A stretch of DNA of 64,000 bases, from the NCBI RefSeq assembly GCF_017744255.1, contig NZ_JAGHQP010000010.1, forward strand, positions 1 to 64,000, given 5' to 3'. The first letter of the stretch is position 1. Each line of letters begins with the position of its first letter. The notes under the pieces were generated by a model. That model did not search any database and was not told the origin of the DNA. It worked only from the letters and a program-made list of their open reading frames with translations. The translations under genes and the position numbers were made by a program. Positions 61,697 through 64,000 of the stretch are shown in pieces. Origin of the DNA: Brevundimonas sp. A19_0 (GTDB lineage: Bacteria; Pseudomonadota; Alphaproteobacteria; Caulobacterales; Caulobacteraceae).

Positions 61697-61903
61697 TTAC
61701 GAGCCGAAGTTGAAGAGGGCATCGGCGGCGGACTTGCGCGCCGTCTTGCCCTTCATGGCGGTTCTCACCCGCTCGATCTCGGATTCCAGCTCGGCGATCC
61801 GCTGCTCACATTCCTCGACGGAATAGAGATCCAGGTCCTCGCGGGCCAGCCGGGCCACCAGATCCCCCCGCTGCGGCCGCGGTTCGGCGTCGTCGATGAA
61901 CAT
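61697..61903 (-). CDS. DUF1192 family protein
   Basis: 68 aa. VEECEQRIAELESEIERVRT, then a short basic AMKGKTARKSAADALF end, matches the DUF1192 small coiled-coil family. Often next to rcdA and the quinone oxidoreductase. Function unknown. Confidence 0.85.
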   Translation of the reverse strand: MFIDDAEPRPQRGDLVARLAREDLDLYSVEECEQRIAELESEIERVRTAMKGKTARKSAADALFNFGS

Positions 61904-61977
61904 GTCCGCCTCCTTGGTTCACGCGTCTCAGCGACCTATCTGAACGCCCGGACACGGATGATTGCAAGGGCGGCCCC

Positions 61978-62952
61978 ATGAAACAGATCACCATCGAGGG
62001 CGGCACAGGTCCCGCCACGGCCCTCCATTTGGGTGAGGTGCCGGACCTAGAGCCGGGTGCCGGACAGGTCCGCCTCCGGGTGCACGCCGCCGGGATCAAT
62101 CGCCCCGACCTCTTGCAGCGTCAGGGCCTCTATCCCCCGCCCCCCGGCGCTCCGGAAACCCTCGGCCTCGAGGTTGCGGGCGAGATCGACCGGCTTGGCG
62201 AGGGCGTGACCGGCTGGTCCTTGGGCGATCGGGTGTGCGCCCTGCTGGGCGGGGGCGGCTATGCCGAACAGGCGCTCGTCGACGCCCGGCATCTTTTCGC
62301 CGTTCCCGACGAGATGGACCTCGTTCAGGCCGCCGCCCTGCCCGAGACCCTGTCGACCGTCTTTGCCAATGTGTTCGAGGACGGCCGGCTGAAGGCCGGA
62401 GAGACCTTCCTGATCCACGGCGCCACCAGCGGCATCGGCGTGACCGCCATCCAGATGGCGAAGGCGGCGGGCGCCCGCGTCATCGCCACCTCGCGCGGCG
62501 AGGCCAAGGCCCGGGCGGCGCGCGATCTGGGCGCGGACCTAAGCCTCGATGTCGGCTCGGACGATCTGGAGGCCGCCATTCGCGAGGCCGGAGGGGCCGA
62601 TGTCATCCTCGACATGGTGGGTGCCGACTATGCCGCCCTCAACCAGGCGGTGCTGAAGCCCGGCGGGCGCTGGTGCGTGATCGCCACTCTCAGCGGCGCC
62701 CGGGCCGAAATCGACCTGATGCGGATGATGCTGAAGCGGATCGTGCTGACCGGGTCGACCCTCCGGTCCCGCAGTGCCGACGAAAAGGCCAGGCTGATCG
62801 CCGAGGTCCGACGCGTCGCCTGGCCGTGGGTCGAGGCGGGCCATGTGCGCCCCCCGATCGAGGCGACCTTCCCGCTGAAGGATGCCGGTCTCGCCCACCT
62901 CCGGCTGGAAGCGGGCGAGCACATCGGCAAGATCGTTCTGGTGACCGGCTGA
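61978..62952 (+). CDS. NAD(P)H-quinone oxidoreductase (MDR, PIG3-like)
   Basis: 324 aa. GLYPPPPGAPETLGLEVAGE, then the Rossmann motif IHGATSGIGVTAIQMAKAAG and ADVILDMVGADYAALNQAVL. Zinc-free MDR reductase; reduces quinones. Divergent from DUF1192 by 74 bp. Confidence 0.93.
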   Translation: MKQITIEGGTGPATALHLGEVPDLEPGAGQVRLRVHAAGINRPDLLQRQGLYPPPPGAPETLGLEVAGEIDRLGEGVTGWSLGDRVCALLGGGGYAEQALVDARHLFAVPDEMDLVQAAALPETLSTVFANVFEDGRLKAGETFLIHGATSGIGVTAIQMAKAAGARVIATSRGEAKARAARDLGADLSLDVGSDDLEAAIREAGGADVILDMVGADYAALNQAVLKPGGRWCVIATLSGARAEIDLMRMMLKRIVLTGSTLRSRSADEKARLIAEVRRVAWPWVEAGHVRPPIEATFPLKDAGLAHLRLEAGEHIGKIVLVTG

Positions 62953-63618
62953 TTACCAGCGGTCGCCCCGGCCACCCCGGCCCACGGGCCGCAGCGATGA
63001 GATGCGATCGTTCAGGCCCCAGCGGTCCAGATTGCTGACATCGCCGTTGACGCGCTGGCAGTTGCCCCGGAAGTAGGCGTCCGAGCAGACTTCCCACTCG
63101 CCTCGCAGGCGCATCGAGCTGATCTGGTCGTTGAAGCCCGAGCGATCCAGGTTCGGGATTTCGCCCGTGAAGGTCGTCGAGGCCCCGCGGAAGCGGGCGT
63201 CCCGATAGACGGTGATCTCGGCCCGGTTGCCCCAGCCGCCGTTGCCCCCGCCCCAGCCGCCCCCGTTATTTCCGCCGCCCCAGCCACCGCCGTTGCCGCC
63301 GCGCCGGTCCTCGAAGTCCCCGCGCACCGGGCCACAGACCAGACGCCCGTTGTCATTGGCGATGTCATAGGGGCCGCAGCGGTTCAGTTCGATCGAGGTG
63401 CCGCGGATCCGGCCGCGCTCGTCGCGGCAGTCGGCGTAAAGCCGGCCCTGATTCACATAGTCGCCGCTACAGGTGCGCGAATAGCTGCCACGGGGGGCGA
63501 CCCGCTGCGGGTCCTGATAGTTGCCCGGCGCCCGTTGCGGATCCTGATGATCCACCGCCGGGGCGCCTCCGGCCATTGCCAGGGCCGATACGGCGGCCAT
63601 GCCTGCCAAATTCAACAT
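62953..63618 (-). CDS. Secreted CVNH / beta-gamma-crystallin fusion protein
   Basis: 221 aa from ATG 63618. Signal peptide (residues 1-20), two QDPQR motifs, a CVNH-like domain (GSYSRTCSGDYVNQGRLYAD, 44-63, with paired Cys), a Gly/Trp-rich linker (108-130) and a C-terminal beta-gamma-crystallin domain (ITVYRDARFRGASTTF and WEVCSDAYFRGNCQRV). CVNH domains bind mannose-type glycans; crystallin domains are Greek-key folds that often bind calcium. Likely an envelope or matrix lectin. Confidence 0.82.
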   Translation of the reverse strand: MLNLAGMAAVSALAMAGGAPAVDHQDPQRAPGNYQDPQRVAPRGSYSRTCSGDYVNQGRLYADCRDERGRIRGTSIELNRCGPYDIANDNGRLVCGPVRGDFEDRRGGNGGGWGGGNNGGGWGGGNGGWGNRAEITVYRDARFRGASTTFTGEIPNLDRSGFNDQISSMRLRGEWEVCSDAYFRGNCQRVNGDVSNLDRWGLNDRISSLRPVGRGGRGDRW

Positions 63619-63832
63619 CGACTTTCCTCCACCAAAGGTCCCGAGGCCCAAACGCCTCCATGAGCCTCACTGTTCACTGTCGCAGATGAACCTTGGCTGT
63701 ATGGCCTCGCCATATGGCGTTTTCTTTTCAGGCGAATGGGCCTATACGGAAACTCTCCGCGCCCGGCCGAAAGGTCGGGCGCCGCTGTTTCCGGCTCCGC
63801 CTTCCGGAGCCCTCCTGAACCGGAACGACGTC

Positions 63833-64000
63833 ATGACCGACATTCTCATGCCCAAGGCCACTGCGGTCTGGCTGGTGGACAATTCCTCGCTGACCTTCGA
63901 GCAGATCGCCGACTTCTGCGGCCTGCACCCGCTTGAGGTTCGCGGCATCGCCGACGGCGACGTGGCGCGCGATATCCGCGGCGCCGACCCGCTGGTCAAC
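63833..64000 (+). CDS. trcR: TrcR (DUF1013), partial at the right edge
   Basis: First 56 residues only. MTDILMPKATAVWLVDNSSL, then FEQIADFCGLHPLEVRGIAD, matches the DUF1013/TrcR cell-cycle transcription regulator of alphaproteobacteria. The 182-bp upstream gap has no TTAA-N7-TTAA site. Confidence 0.9.
   Translation, partial: MTDILMPKATAVWLVDNSSLTFEQIADFCGLHPLEVRGIADGDVARDIRGADPLVN

Overview
The window is high-GC alphaproteobacterial DNA, almost certainly Caulobacteraceae and most like Brevundimonas or a close relative. The lineage call rests on SciP (CtrA inhibitor), RcdA (DUF1465), the start of TrcR (DUF1013), a GapR-family protein, flagellar genes with sigma-54 promoters and CtrA-type TTAA-N7-TTAA sites. 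This is inference from gene content; no database was searched.

Bases 1-13787 are the right-hand part of an integrated temperate phage or phage-like element. It ends in a duplicated 3' half of a tRNA-Lys(CUU) gene (13741-13787) next to a tyrosine recombinase. A CI-type repressor with an S24 self-cleavage domain (7154-7717) faces a Cro-like regulator. The same 15-bp operator, TAGCG-N5-CGCTA, occurs on both sides of the repressor block (7070-7084 and 8121-8135). The left arm runs Cro-like, HNH nuclease, two unknowns, DnaA-like HTH protein, primase-polymerase, ATPase/helicase (7054 to 2457). The right arm runs GapR-like protein, PUA/ASCH-like protein, HTH protein, small membrane protein, three-Cys Gp37/Gp68 protein, ASCH protein, zinc-ribbon microprotein and integrase (8287-13625). 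Most neighbours overlap by a few bases. Left of a short rightward operon (1361-2460) lies a gene-free stretch of about 570 bp with inverted clusters of CTTCCAC motifs around a 12-bp hairpin, next to a candidate small-terminase gene. Structural genes would lie left of the window.

From 13796 the DNA is chromosomal: a DUF2855 protein; a lipoprotein whose ribosome-binding site lies in a perfect 12-bp hairpin; an S9 peptidase; a polysaccharide O-acetylation operon (MBOAT plus two SGNH/GDSL proteins, 18060-22200); a DUF2177 / CFA-synthase-like / FAD oxidoreductase / DUF1365 cluster for membrane lipid modification; CoA-transferase subunits; an Mla/MCE lipid transporter (28481-31982); and flagellar genes (flgL-flgK leftward, fliK-flgD-flgE rightward) driven from one intergenic region with two opposed sigma-54 promoters, followed by sciP.

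The right third holds mnmA, a hemerythrin protein, an HxlR regulator divergent from a thioesterase, a thiolase, an esterase, an M1 metallopeptidase, a DUF2975/XRE pair divergent from an ABC exporter with a perfect CtrA box between them, a YkgJ-type cysteine-cluster protein with a probable frameshift, a histidine kinase, thiE, bfd and bfr with Fur-like sites, efp, an inositol-monophosphatase-family protein, an ABC exporter, rpmE, an L,D-transpeptidase, rcdA, a quinone oxidoreductase, a CVNH/beta-gamma-crystallin secreted protein, and the first 56 codons of trcR at the right edge. No rRNA, complete tRNA, IS element or CRISPR array was seen.
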